The notes beneath the pieces were generated by a model. That model made no database searches. It was given only the letters and a program-made list of their open reading frames with translations, and was not told where the DNA came from. A DNA stretch of 64,000 bases from Erinaceus europaeus (lineage: Eukaryota; Chordata; Mammalia; Eulipotyphla; Erinaceidae): contig NC_080164.1 of assembly GCF_950295315.1 (NCBI RefSeq), positions 113,656,890-113,720,889 on the forward strand, written 5' to 3'. Shown in pieces: positions 31,601 to 42,900 of this stretch; the first letter of the stretch is position 1; every line of letters starts with the position of its first letter. Position numbers and translations under genes: made by a program.

Positions 31601-31939
31601 TATCACTTAACCATAATTCTGTCAATTGAGTTTACTCCCCCACCCCCACCATGACCACTTTAATTGGGGAAGTGTTGATTTAAAGATTCTGTCATCATAG
31701 GGATACAGCTTTATATCTCCCCATGGTAGGTGTCAGCACACCACACTCTCCACCAACTTGTCATCTTCTTCCATCAGTATTTCACCTTTGAAATATACTC
31801 TAACCCTATGGATTTATAATTATCTTTAACTAAAACTTAGAAAATCGGAAAGGTTGTTCTTAGAAAAGGACGTTCTAGCTCTAAATACTTGTTATTAAAG
31901 AGTGAAAAGTGAAGAACTTTGTACTCAGGGGGTAAATGC
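31601..31939. other. Non-coding, includes an old dispersed L1-type segment
   Basis: 31690-31800 resembles 21455-21560 (see that entry). Nothing else recognised. Confidence 0.35.
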
Positions 31940-33345
31940 AACAAAAACCCAAGATGGATTGGGGAAGAAAAGTAAAGATAAAATAATAATAAAACAAACA
32001 AAAAAGAAGGAAATTTTAAAAAATCCAAATATCTACTTCTTTAAAAAGACCAATGAAATGATAAACATTTTTGAGATTAAGGATAAAAATTGTAACAGGC
32101 AGATACAATGCCACGAATAGAGGGTAGGCATAAATACAGATAAATATTATACTCAACTCAATGAAAATAAATTTGAAAATGTAGATAATTTCCAGCAAAA
32201 TATAAATGTCAAAAATTGATTCAGCAAGAATTGGAACATTTCAATTGTCTAATCAATACGGTAGGTACAAAAAACCAAGTAAAGATTTATCACTGAAAAA
32301 GCTATCAAGATAACATGGCTTCTTGCTAAGTTATATCTGACATTATAGAATAGATGATACTTGTGTTGTTTAATCTATGCCAAGCTACAGAATATTGATA
32401 ATATCAATGATATATATAGAGAGACTAACTCTTTAAGTATCAAGATCTCATAAGTTATGAAAGATGACTAGGCTTTTATAAAGTATGAAAGAGGAACATC
32501 TAAATAAAAGATAAATAAAGATTATATGGCTATCTTCTAGGATTGGGAATGTAAGAATTGTTAATAATCAGAAAAATTCATATCTAATACAGTAATTAAT
32601 AATTTTAAAGAAATTATGAAGACTGATACTTATTTGATAAAATTATGTGTTAAAATTAAAGAAGACTAAAGTTAAAAAGAGAATAATTGAACCAAAGATT
32701 ATTTGGTGTACTAAAGATTATTTACTTTTGAGAAACCACTATTATTCTAAAGTTTAAAAGCACTTCAATTCCTGGTTGAAAAGAATCTTAGCCAGATGTC
32801 TGAGTGCTGTGCAGACACCTATTACAGGGAGATAAGAAATTGTAACCATGTTCCAATAACTGAACTATAGGTCCCCTGATCATCTGATAGAATGATAAAA
32901 AAATTAAAAACACTTCAATTAAAATGAGAAATTATAAGTTGACAGTTCTAATTCTTACATATTTCTTGAAAGTTTAAGTAATAAAATAAAATAATAATCA
33001 CTAGAACCTCAGAACATAACCATAACTTCTTTTTTTTTTGAAATCTACTTTGATAAAATCTAAAAAAAAAAAACTCTAATAAACTAAACTACTTAAAATA
33101 ATAAGATAACTTTGTGAATTGACTGGATGAAGATAAATTTACAAAAATCTATACTAAAATTGGAACCAAATCAGGATAATAAGAGAATATTCTTTACAAA
33201 TAGCAAGAACAATAAAATATGAGGGCCTCAATTTAACAGGGGAGACTAGGATAAATATTAAATAGACCATATAGAAATCATGGAAAGATATAGGACAAGA
33301 TAGAAAAAAACTGAAAGGTAAAATTCTCATTTAAATTTAGTGGAA
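31940..33345 (+). mobile_element. Heavily degraded ancient L1 ORF2
   Basis: Traces of ORF2 coding text survive: 'tctttaaaaagaccaatgaa' (FFKKTNEM, as in the L1 linker upstream of the polymerase), and at 33130-33240 the stretch equivalent to 'INVQKS..KYLGI'. The sequence is A-rich on the plus strand, as L1 sense strands are. It is too decayed for exact boundaries. Confidence 0.5.
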
Positions 33346-33570
33346 ATATTTTGATTGTGGTAAAAACCACATAACAAACTCCTATCAACAGCACTTCAAG
33401 TATATAGATAATAATGTTAACTATATGTACATTGTTGTTTGTAACACATCACAAATACTGTTTAATCTTCTTTAGCTGAAATTCTATATCCTTTGGACAA
33501 CTGCCATTATTCTTCTACTCCACCAACCACTGGCATTCAGTATTCACATTTTGCTTCTAAGAAGAACACT
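33346..33570 (+). mobile_element. Ancient L1-type 3' sequence
   Basis: 'gtacattgttgtttgtaaca' and 'ctactccaccaaccactggc' resemble the widely dispersed old mammalian L1 3' segment about 'cattgttgtgcaaccatcacc' and 'cccctggcaaccaccattct'. Weak but consistent with the preceding L1 remnant. Confidence 0.4.
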
Positions 33571-33755
33571 TTTATTTCAATATATTTGTACTTAGTGAGA
33601 GAGTTTCAAAACAAATCAGAGATTTAAAGTAAGAAACAGCTTTATGTGTGCAATTCAGTTGGGACTGAGAGTAAGGGGAACAATGTTTTTATATTAATCG
33701 CAAACTCTCTCAATACAAAGGAAAGTAGGGCCATATTAGCAAATCGAAAGTTTAG

Positions 33756-34035
33756 GGGGGTCAGGCGGTGACACACCCAGTTAAGTACACATATTACCAA
33801 GCCAAGAACCTGGGTTTGAGCTCCCGCTCCCCACCTGTAGGGGGGATGCTTTACAAGTGGTGAAGCAGGTCTGCAGGTGTCTATCTTTCCCTCTCTGTCG
33901 TCCCTTCTCAATTTCTCTGTCCTGTCAAATAAAAATAGAAAAGAAAAAAAATTGACTGCTGAGAGTGATAGATTTGCAGTGCTGGCACTGAGCCCCAGCA
34001 ATAACCCTGATAGCAAAAAAAAAAAAAAAGTTTAT
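33756..34035 (+). mobile_element. H2-type SINE, sense
   Basis: 'ggcggtgacacacccagtta', 'ctccccacctgtagggggga', and the extension 'ctggcactgagccccagcaa' with a long A-run. The CAA-rich part is shortened. Confidence 0.88.
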
Positions 34036-34051
34036 GCTTATAAAAAAAATT

Positions 34052-34376
34052 TGGGGACTGGGTGGTGGTTAAGCAAACATGGTGCAAAGCACAAGGACTG
34101 ATGTAAGGATCCGGGTCCCAGCTCCTGGTTCCCCACCTGCAGGGGGGTCACTTCACAGGTGGTGAAGCAAGTCTTCAGGTGTTTTTCTCTCCCCCTCTCT
34201 CTTCTCCCCCCCTCTCCACTTCTCTCTGTCCAACAATGATGACAGCAATAACAACAACAATAATAAACAACAAGGGCAACAAAAGAGAAAAAATAGCCTC
34301 CAGGAGCAGTGGTTTCGAAGTGCAGGCACTGAGTCCCAGTCATAAGCCTGGAGGAAAAAAAAAAAAGGAAAAGAAA
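34052..34376 (+). mobile_element. H2 SINE, sense, with 3' extension
   Basis: 'ggggactgggtggtggttaa', 'gcaggggggtcacttcacag', 'aacaagggcaacaaaagag', 'cctccaggagcagtggtttc' and an A-run. It follows the preceding SINE by only ~15 bases. Confidence 0.9.
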
Positions 34377-34850
34377 AAAAGAATACCATGCTCAGCAATG
34401 GCTGATTTTATAAAAATATTATCGGCACAAACAATTACTATTAAAAAAAAAAAAGACTCATACAATCATCAAGTAAAAGGACAAACCTACACAGCACGTG
34501 AACAGGAGGTGGTGGATGGAAACCAAACTTTTGGTGGTGATCATGATGTTGTAGATATAAGTGTCAAAAACATAAATGTGAACAGATGAAAAATGAATAA
34601 ATTGACTTTAAAAGATTTTACTGTAGAGAAGCATATACTAGGGGTATAAAAGGGATATATATATGTATACATATATATATATACATGTATATATATACAT
34701 ATATATATATAGATACATATATATATATATATGTTACAGGTTGTTAACAGGGTAACTTGGAATAGAGTTCAATGGCATGTAATTAGTGATGGAGCAATTA
34801 AAAGTGATGAAGAAGGAAGAGGAAAAAAAAGCAAAAAGTATAAATGTTTG
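34377..34850. repeat. AT-rich stretch with palindromic ATAT/GTATAC block
   Basis: 34655-34735 is built of ATAT and GTATAC units and is largely self-complementary. The rest is unique. Confidence 0.75.
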
Positions 34851-34854
34851 AGGC

Positions 34855-35010
34855 CTTGGGAGGTAGCTCAACCAAGAGGACATGCATCTTGTTATGTGTG
34901 GGGCATAGCTTTGAGCCCTGGTGCCAGACGGGAGTACCAAGGGCACTGGAGGAAGTTCAGTGCAGTTGTGTGTCTCCTTTCTGTTTCTATCAGATATAAA
35001 AAGATAAAAA
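34855..35010 (+). mobile_element. H3-related SINE, sense, old
   Basis: 'ccttgggaggtagctcaacc', 'gaggacatgcatcttgttat' and 'gctttgagccctggtgccag' recall the H3 layout, but with many changes. Confidence 0.5.
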
Positions 35011-35484
35011 TGCACACCCAAGAGTAGAGAAGTCATGCATACATGAAGACCCAGCACCACACTATATATTAGACAAAGTATCTATGAATTACCAGTAAGC
35101 AAGAGTGACCTCAGTAGTGGTTAATAAACAGTTCAGACTTAACTGGCTTTAAAAAAACAAGCATATGTATTATTTCAGGTAATAGAAAATGTTGGAGTAG
35201 GGTAGATTCAGCTTGTTTAAATGTGGGGATAAATTATGTTGTCAGGGAAGTAGGTACATTTATCTACTATGTCATCCCCATGTTGTTGCCTTTGTTCTCA
35301 AATACCTCTCCCTATGGCTGCAAGATGACAGGCAAAACTTTAGCTTCACAGCAGCCATAAATATCTAGTTTATGTTTATCTTTAGAAATGAGGAACCTAT
35401 TCTAGAAATCTATCCCGACACCATTAAAGTTATGAAATGTCCAGTATTAGTTTTACTGGCCAGACTTACATGTAGGCCTTTGAT
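35011..35484. other. Unique stretch with faint MIR-like text
   Basis: No gene seen. Ordinary composition, no firm repeat call. Confidence 0.3.
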
Positions 35485-35785
35485 GAGATCCCTGTTTTTA
35501 AAAATTTTTTTAAATATTTATCTTCCTTTTTTGTTGCCCTTGTTGTAGTTATTATTGTTGTTATTGATGTCGTCATTGTTAGATAGGATAGAAAGAAATG
35601 GAGAGAGAAGGGGAAGACAGAGAGGGGTAGAGAAAGATAGATACCTGCAGACCTGCTTCACTGTTTGTGAAGTGACTCCCCTGCAGGTGGGGAGCCAGGG
35701 CTTGAACTGGGATCCTCACGCCAGTCCTTGCTCTTTGCGCCACGTGCATTTAACCCGCTGCACTACCACCCGAGATCCCTATTTT
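35485..35785 (-). mobile_element. H2 SINE, antisense, with TSD
   Basis: The element (35499-35771) has GTT-rich tail, 'gacctgcttcactgtttgtg' and head 'catttaacccgctgcactac'. Target repeats 'gagatccctgtttt' (35485-35498) and 'gagatccctatttt' (35772-35785) have one mismatch. Confidence 0.92.
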
Positions 35786-37537
35786 CTTAATGGTAGATAT
35801 CAGAATAAAATCTTGTTTCTATTTTTTAAGAAAAGAGGGAAATGATTATTATGCAAGTAATAGTACCTGCTACATATTATCTAATCCTATATGCATTGCT
35901 ATAGACATATATGAGCTTGTCTATAGCTAGTGAATTTTATACAATGAGATTTTAAATGAAAATCGTTTGCCGTCTACAAGAAAAACCATAGAATTAAATG
36001 TATAACTTTAAGGAAGTGTTGTACTTCTACACTTCCAAGAGAAGTCTACAGGACTTCTCTTGGAGAACTTTTAAATTGCAGTCCAAAGTGGAGGAAGTTT
36101 GCTGGAGAGCATCTAAGTCCACCATGAGAAATATTACTCAATATTTTTGTATGTGTCTTAAATGGCTAAGAGTAACCTTCTGCTCCACCCCCAAACAAAA
36201 AAACAAAATCATTTATCTTCAAATAACACAAATGATCCACCCACCTTTTAAATTTTACTTAAGCAAAGCTTGGTAGAGTTTCCTTCATTTCTATTCAATG
36301 TCAAGGATCATACTTACTGAACTTACTGTGTTGACTTTTAAGATAAGAGCTCTTAAGGATTTTTAAACCATCAAGCTGTACCCATCAGAACAAATAAATG
36401 AGGCACTGGTCTATTCTTTTCAGGCAGGATACAGTCGGTGACCTATCTTTCCTGTGACCTACAAGTCTTTAGCAGAAGAGCTTCCAGAGTTTTATTGGCA
36501 GTGCCACTATTAGAAGGACTTCCCTCTCTCTCCAAAGCTCTTTGGGGGTCACTCTTAAAGCCAGCATTAAGTGGATGGCTAATGGAATTAAAGGTATAAT
36601 AATAGAAGGATATAGTGAGACAATTGTATTAACAAGAAATAAATCATGTTGAATGTAAGGTAAGTGTTTTTTAATTGATTGATGGGAAGGATGCGCCACA
36701 GGTTCTGTCGGGGACTAACAGCAATTTACCTCCCCATCTACAGTAAAAAGCCAAAATGTAGGGGGAAAAAGATAAGAAAATTATGCAGTGGGGAGATAAA
36801 TTATTCAGAGGAGATGGCCATTTTGTGCTGACATCACTAATGTGAAAAGGCATTAAATCTTTGACACAAGTTTCATTCTCTAGGAACTGGGGACTAAAAC
36901 AACATTCTATACTGGAGATAAAAACTGAAACCCCTGGTCATACAGCTTTGCTCTGTGTTGGGAGTGGCTTCCAGGGTGAATGGAGACCCGTGGAATTAGC
37001 TGGCTTGTGCTTTCCGGGGTGAATAGCAACCCTGCACTTTGAAAGCTGGTGCTTCTGTCTTTATTATTATAACCACCTAGCTATAGTAATATCAGTTTTT
37101 TTTAATCCAATTGGCAAGGCATATATATGCCCTGATGTCAAGGATGAAAAGAGCTACATAGAAGACATCTCACTCTGGGCCATAGGAAAAATAAATGCTG
37201 AGTTTCATAACTAAGTGCTTTTTATTATACTCCACAATTACCAAATCCCACTTTGAATTGACCTCCTTTTATATACTATCACAACCTTCTTTCTCTGCAG
37301 CTTTTTCTTGCTATTTAGTTGCTTATTTAAAACCGGTGACATTATAGAGACTTCTTATTTTAAAACTCAGATAATGAAGATGAGCGGTTAGGCTCCATCT
37401 GTGATTGGGTGCAAGTCATTCTCCTGGCTACAATTGCTCTAAGAGTTCAAATATCTTCCTTCCCTCACCTCCAGCTATGATTTTTCTGCTGTCTCTGGCT
37501 ACTTTTCCTTTCTTTTCTCTTCTTTTCTTTCTTTCTG
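35786..37537. other. Unique stretch with a short hairpin and a conserved-looking block
   Basis: 1.75 kb free of young transposons. It has a 13-bp perfect inverted repeat at 36034-36064, and a block at 36660-36890 with ATTGATTGAT and TAATG text that looks like conserved non-coding sequence. No coding exon recognised. Confidence 0.4.
36034..36064. repeat. 13-bp perfect inverted repeat, 5-nt loop
   Basis: The left arm tccaagagaagtc (36034-36046) and right arm gacttctcttgga (36052-36064) are exact reverse complements around 'tacag'. Confidence 0.95.
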
Positions 37538-37860
37538 TTTTTTTTTTTTTTTTTTTTTGCTTCTAGGGGTTATTGCTGGGGCTTGGTGCCTGCACTACAA
37601 ATCCACTGATCCTGGAGGCCATTTTACAAATTTTTGTTTGACCTTGTTGTTGTTATTGTTACCATTGCTGTTTTTGTTGTTGGATAGGACAGAGAGAAAT
37701 CGAGAGAGGAGGGGAAGACAGAGAGGGGGAAGAGAAAGCTAGATACCTACAGGCCTGCTTCAATGCCTATGAAGTGAGCCCCTTGCAGGTGGGCAGCTGG
37801 GAGCTGGAATCAGGATCCTTGTGCCAGTCATTGTGGTTAGGACCATGTGCACATTACTTT
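37538..37860 (-). mobile_element. H2 SINE, antisense
   Basis: Long T-run, 'ggttattgctggggcttggt', 'ttgttgttggataggacaga' and 'cctgcttcaatgcctatgaa'. The antisense head is diverged ('accatgtgcacattac'). Confidence 0.88.
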
Positions 37861-38039
37861 TCTAACTAGGTTTATAAGCTGTAACTCAGGAAACTTTCTC
37901 CATGATGTTAGAATAACACATGTCAGAAAAGAAATCTAGATTTTTATCAATGTCTCCACATTGTCAGTTCTGGATTTTCAAGGATACTTATATATTTGTA
38001 AATTATTTGGTCTTTCGTTGTTTGTTTTATAAAAATTAG

Positions 38040-38420
38040 TGCCAACACTAAGAATCCACCATTCCTAGCACCTTGTTCTCTCTCTCTCCCTCCTTTCTCT
38101 CTTTCCCTCTCCCCTTTCTCCTATCCCTTCCCTCTCCTCTCTTTCTTTCTTCCTCCCTCTTTCTTTTTCTCATTCTTTCTCTCTCTCTCTTCTTCTTCTT
38201 CCTTCCTTCCTTTCTTTCTTTTCTATTTTGACAGGACAGAGAGAAATTGAGAAGGCAAGAGGAAATAGAGAAGGAGAGAGACACCTGCAGGCCTGAAACT
38301 GCTACCCCCCCCCACACACACACACACCACCACCACTGCAGGTGCAGAGCAGGGACTTGAATCCAAGTCCTTGAGCATGATAATGTGTGGTCAACTAGAT
38401 GAGCCACAACCCAACTTTTT
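38040..38420 (-). mobile_element. H2 SINE, antisense, with large polypyrimidine expansion
   Basis: SINE text at 38040-38080 ('caacactaagaatccaccat') and 38225-38420 ('gacaggacagagagaaattg', 'gcagggacttgaatccaagt') flanks about 145 bases of CT/CTTT pyrimidine repeats (38080-38225). A second CA/C-run (38305-38335) lies in the body. Confidence 0.8.
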
Positions 38421-38454
38421 ATTTGGTCTTTTATTTCCCCTTTTCTGTTGTTAG

Positions 38455-38650
38455 GAATAGGATTAACAATTACTGGATGCCTGCTAAAATCCAGGCAATT
38501 TACATACATATTTTAAAATTTATTCTGTAGCATTATTCTTTGCAGTAAATACCATCGTCATTTTGCAGATAAGAAAACCAAGAAAGACTAAATATTTTAT
38601 CAAAACTCAAATTTCTAATGAAAGTAAGAGGTAGGACTAGAAACCAGGGG
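38455..38650 (-). mobile_element. MIR SINE, antisense
   Basis: 'tggatgcctgctaaaatcca', 'taaataccatcgtcattttg', 'cagataagaaaaccaagaaa' and 'gtaagaggtaggactagaaa' follow the antisense MIR order. Confidence 0.65.
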
Positions 38651-39339
38651 TGGGTAAGATTGCTCTGGTCACCTAGGTAGCTTTGACCCTCATCCCAGAG
38701 AGTTAAAACATTTGGCTGTAGCCTCTTCATAGAATGAGGCCAACTGAGTTCCAACTTATGGAAATATGTCCAAGAGAGATGTTGGTTTTAGACTGATTTC
38801 TTTGACAATTCGTGCTCCTTTATTGGATGGAAGGAAAGGAGAGAAAACAGTATAGGGCTGAGTTCAGCTTTGTGCCAGCCCAACATCATCTTGGCTGAAC
38901 TTTGGAACAGACCCTCCACAAGAGTGTCTTGCAATGGACTGAAATAGCTGAGCCTTTGCCCCCTTCCCCCACCCCCACCCCCCAACTTGCTCAGTCAGGC
39001 TATTCTGGGAAGGGCATGACTTCCTGAAGGAGGCTTGAAAGCTCCAGGAAGAACTAAGTAGGAGACAGCAAGTCCCTTCTTGAGAAGGGGTCTGGACAGC
39101 ACATCTTTTTATTTTCTCTATAATGGACAATGCAAAACCTTCTAGTAAATGCTTTCATTGTTTTTGATTGTATTACCTGATGGAATGGGGACATATGATG
39201 GTGAACTTTGATAAAGTGTGGGAGTCTTTGCTAAAGTATTACTTTCTAGCCTTTTCACATTTTCTCTTAAAAGAGTTGGGCAGGTTTTTACTGTGATGTG
39301 TCCACAGACCAACAAATGTTCCAATGACCTCTCCCCACA
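38651..39339. other. Unique non-coding stretch
   Basis: A C-rich run occurs at about 38960-38985. No gene or firm repeat call. Confidence 0.35.
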
Positions 39340-39527
39340 TGATTATTATTATTATTTAATTTCTTTATTCGAGGATTAATGGTTTACAGTTGACAGTAAA
39401 ATACAGTAGTTTTACATGCATAACATTTCCCAATTTTCCACATAACAATACAAGTTCCACCAGGTACTCCTCTGCCCTCATGTTCCAGGACCTGAACCCT
39501 CCCCCTCAAACCCTTTTACTTTGGTGC
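39340..39527 (-). mobile_element. L1-A 3' end, antisense
   Basis: An ATT run and 'atttctttattcgaggatta', then 'acataacaatacaagttcc' and 'ttttactttggtgcaag'. The A-tail has become an ATT microsatellite. Confidence 0.85.
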
Positions 39528-39569
39528 AAGATTACTTCTTTCTATTACAAACATCACACTGACCAAATA

Positions 39570-39676
39570 TACCATTGTCAGATATATTAGGTATATAACA
39601 CTGTCAAGTATATTGTCATGTATATTGTCAAATATATTGTTAGTATATATATATATTGTCAAGTATATTGTCATCG
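39570..39676. repeat. Short tandem array of TATATTGTCAA-type units
   Basis: Units such as 'aagtatattgtcat', 'gtatattgtcaa' and 'atatattgtta' recur about seven times with a TA-run in the middle. This is an imperfect minisatellite of roughly 12-15 bp period. Confidence 0.75.
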
Positions 39677-39679
39677 CAA

Positions 39680-39905
39680 GTGGAGTTACTCCCAGCAGCC
39701 CTCCCTGGACAGGGCCCCTCTGGCCACCTTTTGAAAGACAGATGGAGCCCCGGAGTTGCCAGGTCCTGCCTGCATGCTGGCTGAAGAAGGTCTGCATACT
39801 CCCCGCACGGGAGCACAGGGCTGGAGTGGGGTTAGAGGGTGCGAGGTGGACAGGGTGACTCCCTCCTGCATACTCGTTTGCTCGCATGTGTCTCCTGTTG
39901 AGAGA
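39680..39905. other. GC-rich unique island
   Basis: It is visibly GC-rich (for example 'ggacagggcccctctggcca') between AT-rich flanks and follows the minisatellite abruptly. A 130-codon minus-strand ORF (39516-39908) and an 81-codon plus-strand ORF cross it. Neither has a recognisable domain. It could be an inserted fragment from elsewhere, but no target duplication was found. Confidence 0.4.
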
Positions 39906-40434
39906 CATTCTTCCACATTTTTTGAGTGCTAAACATTCATCCTGGTTGACTTAGTCTCTATATCTTACATAGTTACTGAGACTGAAATTAGCCTATTGTT
40001 TTCACTCAGCTGACTTTGAGTCCTTTTACAAATAAATCAATAAGAACATTAAATATAAAACTTCTAGTGTGTGCTCAAGTACTTTTTTATTAAAAAAGTT
40101 TTGTAATCTGTAAAATAAACTCCTATCTACTTCTCTAGGTACATTTCATGATGGTTTTGCTTCTCTTGCAACTTGCTGTTATATTTTTGTCAGCCATTAT
40201 TATTACTAGATGTTATGACATCATCATCCCAGTCCATCTTATGGACGGATATTCTGTATAAAGTAAGCCAGAGCACATCTTTCCAGTTCTTTAAGTCTCA
40301 TCATCTATCCACATGAGTCAGCATTTACAAAGTACATTCTTGAAATTTGATTGGTTACTATAGCCTCTCATTCTGTCAACCATTTGTGACTTTGTGGTTA
40401 GGGTTTTCCATCAAGTTTATATAAAGCCTTTCTT
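39906..40434. other. Unique non-coding stretch
   Basis: AT-rich, no gene or firm repeat call. Confidence 0.3.
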
Positions 40435-40665
40435 TTCCCTGCCTGTACTATGAATCCACTGCTACTGGCAGCCATTTTTTCCCATTTTATTGGATAGGAC
40501 AGAGATAAATTGAGAGAGGAGGGGAGATAGGGAGAGGTAAAGAGAGACACCTGCAGACCTGCTTGTGAAGTGATCCCCCTGCAGGTGGGGAGCTGGGAGC
40601 TCAAACTGGGGTCCTTGCATTTTGTACTATGTGTGTTTAACCCAGTGCACCACCACCTGGCCCCC
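40435..40665 (-). mobile_element. H2 SINE, antisense, shortened
   Basis: 'ctgcctgtactatgaatcca', 'attggataggacagagataa' and 'gtgtttaacccagtgcacca'. The GTT-rich segment is missing. Confidence 0.9.
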
Positions 40666-42295
40666 AGTCTCTGAGAAGGTCTTTACCCCACACTCAGCAT
40701 TCAGGGAACATACCTGAGAGTATGGACCCTTACCAGTGACCTCTATTCAAGAAAAGGCAGGCCTCCCTTGTCCCTGCCTGATCTGGGTCTGTTGACAGAG
40801 CTTCTGAGGACCAACCCATCCATTCATAAAGGGAGTTGCAGGACTCTCTTCTCTGGCAAGATACACACCATTTCTTTTAAAATGCTGCGCTTGACTTGTT
40901 ACTTGACTTCTATGAGGAAAACTATCTCCCCCTTACCCCTAGAAAACCCTTTTGGATACAGTGCTAATTTCATCATTTCCTCCCACCCTCCTTTCCTCTC
41001 TGTAAATTGAAAGCCAGTGTGGTTAATGATGGAGCGACAGGAACAACAGAGTGCAGGGCTGTTGCCTGCCACCTCACTCATGAATGTTCCCACTAATTTG
41101 CTTTGCTACAGACTCCTCCAGGACCCTTTCCCAGGAAAGCAGCAGGCCCAGGAGTCTCCTCCTGAGAGAGAATTGCAGAATAAGGCTTCATGCTGGGGCC
41201 CAAGATTGAGCTCTGAGTGGCATTCCTGAGGCGAGTTTAAATAGTGCCCCTTGAGGTGGACTCTTCTTGAAGGTCTGCTAAATTCCACCTTCTTTCTCCA
41301 AGGACACTAGTGATTACTTATGAGTGCTGACAGAGGTGATCTCCCTTGTGCGAAATAAATATGGCTCTATTGAGATACTCCTTGCTCTGGGCTGTTCTCC
41401 CAGAGCCCATCACTTTCCAGAGCCGCTTGTGTCACTTGTGCTGGTGGTCTCCCAATTCACGATGATGTGCTTTGAAAATTGCCAGGGAAAACAAAGATTT
41501 AATGGGGTGGGTAGGGAAAAATCACTTAGAATGCTCTTGACTTAAAAGCTACTGTAACAACTTAAATCAGGCTTAAAACATACTCACTGCCACCATGCTG
41601 GTTAAAAGGTGTTCAGATTCCCAGCATGACCTGGCTGATACTAGACCCACTTGAAAGGCACCCCAGGTGAATCAGCCATATGTTGCCGGAGCTGCCTCCC
41701 TCCACAAATAGAGAGTCACCAATTCAAAGTTCCTGTGGAAAAGAAAACTCTGAGATTTTCCATTATCCCAATACCCCCCTCTCTCTCCTCAACCCAATCC
41801 CTTTTAAGTGAGAAATAAATGGAATCCAAATTAAGGCTTAAATTATTCTCTCTGGTATTGCAGTTTTGTATGAAAAAGTCAGAAGGAGGAGGTCTCTGTG
41901 GATATGTTTGACTTTAGGCTTGTCATATGAGTGATAGTTGATTATTTTCTCATTAAATACACTGTTAGATTTTTGTTCCATTTGCTCCCAGGAGGCGGAA
42001 AAGCAGCAGAAACGGAGTGGAGACTCTTGGGAGATGAATGTGAGGACACAGAGCTCCTGCCCTCTTCATTTATTCTAGCTGCAGCAATAGACTCCTCAGA
42101 GTCCCTTCCAATGGGAATGAAACTAAAGCTATATTAAGAGATAAATAGTGTTTTTATGAGTGTAGGTCAAGGAATATAGAGAAGGAAAAAAAATCAGGAG
42201 TGAATCTTTTTTTGCTCTGTGAAGCATTGTTTTAGAGAATTTAAGCCTGAGAAAATTGCAACAGGAGAATTAAATAGAAATGATGTTCATTAGCA
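40666..42295. other. Unique stretch, no gene recognised
   Basis: 1.6 kb without young repeats. 41930-42130 holds a 68-codon ORF and mixed composition; I do not recognise it as an exon. 41590-41720 and 41940-42130 are possible conserved non-coding blocks by texture only. Confidence 0.35.
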
Positions 42296-42412
42296 GAGGA
42301 CCTAGTGGAGGTTGTATTATTATGTGGAAAACTGGGAAATGTTTTGCATGCACAAACTATTGTACTTTACTGTTGACTGTAAACCATTAATCCCCCAATA
42401 AATAAAATTTAA
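42296..42412 (+). mobile_element. L1-A 3' end, sense, very short
   Basis: 'aggacctagtggaggttgta', 'tactgttgactgtaaaccat' and 'taatcccccaataaataaaa'. Only the last ~115 bases of L1-A. Confidence 0.88.
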
Positions 42413-42610
42413 AAAATGATCTCCCTTGTTCTTTTATTTATTTAGTATAAATTTACCGAATGTCCCACTGTGTGGGGGGCACTAATGTTGAGGAAATAAT
42501 TCAGTCCTAGAACATAAACCTCTGAGCAGATGTACATGTAGCAAATGGCTAGCAAGTAGCTTCCTGCATTCCTCTAATCTCTACTTACATCTGTATCATT
42601 GTCAATCTCC

Positions 42611-42630
42611 ATCTATCTACTATCTATCTA

Positions 42631-42680
<50 letters not shown>

Positions 42681-42681
42681 G
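42611..42681. repeat. (ATCT)n tetranucleotide microsatellite
   Basis: About 70 bases of CTAT/ATCT units, interrupted early by 'ctactatc' and pure at the right end. Likely length-polymorphic. Confidence 0.97.
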
Positions 42682-42844
42682 TCATCACTACCTGAATTTC
42701 CATGCCTTGGAAGGACAAGAAACTCTCACTAAATAAACTGCATTAGGTCTTAGAAAACTTGACTTTACCACCACAGATCTTCCCACCATAACCCAACACA
42801 TTACCTTGTAAACTAAATCACAGAAGTTCTGACTAAAAGATAAT

Positions 42845-42900
42845 AAATGTTCCATTTCAGAGTTCCAAATGGTGTAGTGGAACTCTGAAATGGAACATTT
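42845..42900. repeat. Perfect 23-bp inverted repeat with 10-nt loop
   Basis: Left arm 42845-42867 (aaatgttccatttcagagtt + cca) and right arm 42878-42900 are exact reverse complements around the loop 'aatggtgtag'. The sequence does not match the microsatellite or any transposon here. Confidence 0.97.

Noticed and set aside
39516..39908. 130-codon minus-strand ORF in the GC-rich island
   Set aside because: No recognisable domain. It extends into the minisatellite and L1-A sequence; GC-rich DNA gives long chance ORFs.
41931..42137. Possible exon (68 codons)
   Set aside because: An AG precedes it, but no matching donor or family resemblance could be defended by eye.
42611..42681. CRISPR-like array
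   Set aside because: Uniform tetranucleotide repeat without spacers, in a mammalian genome.
42845..42900. microRNA precursor
   Set aside because: The stem is only 23 bp, fully perfect and without the usual bulges or length. Kept as an inverted repeat of unknown cause.
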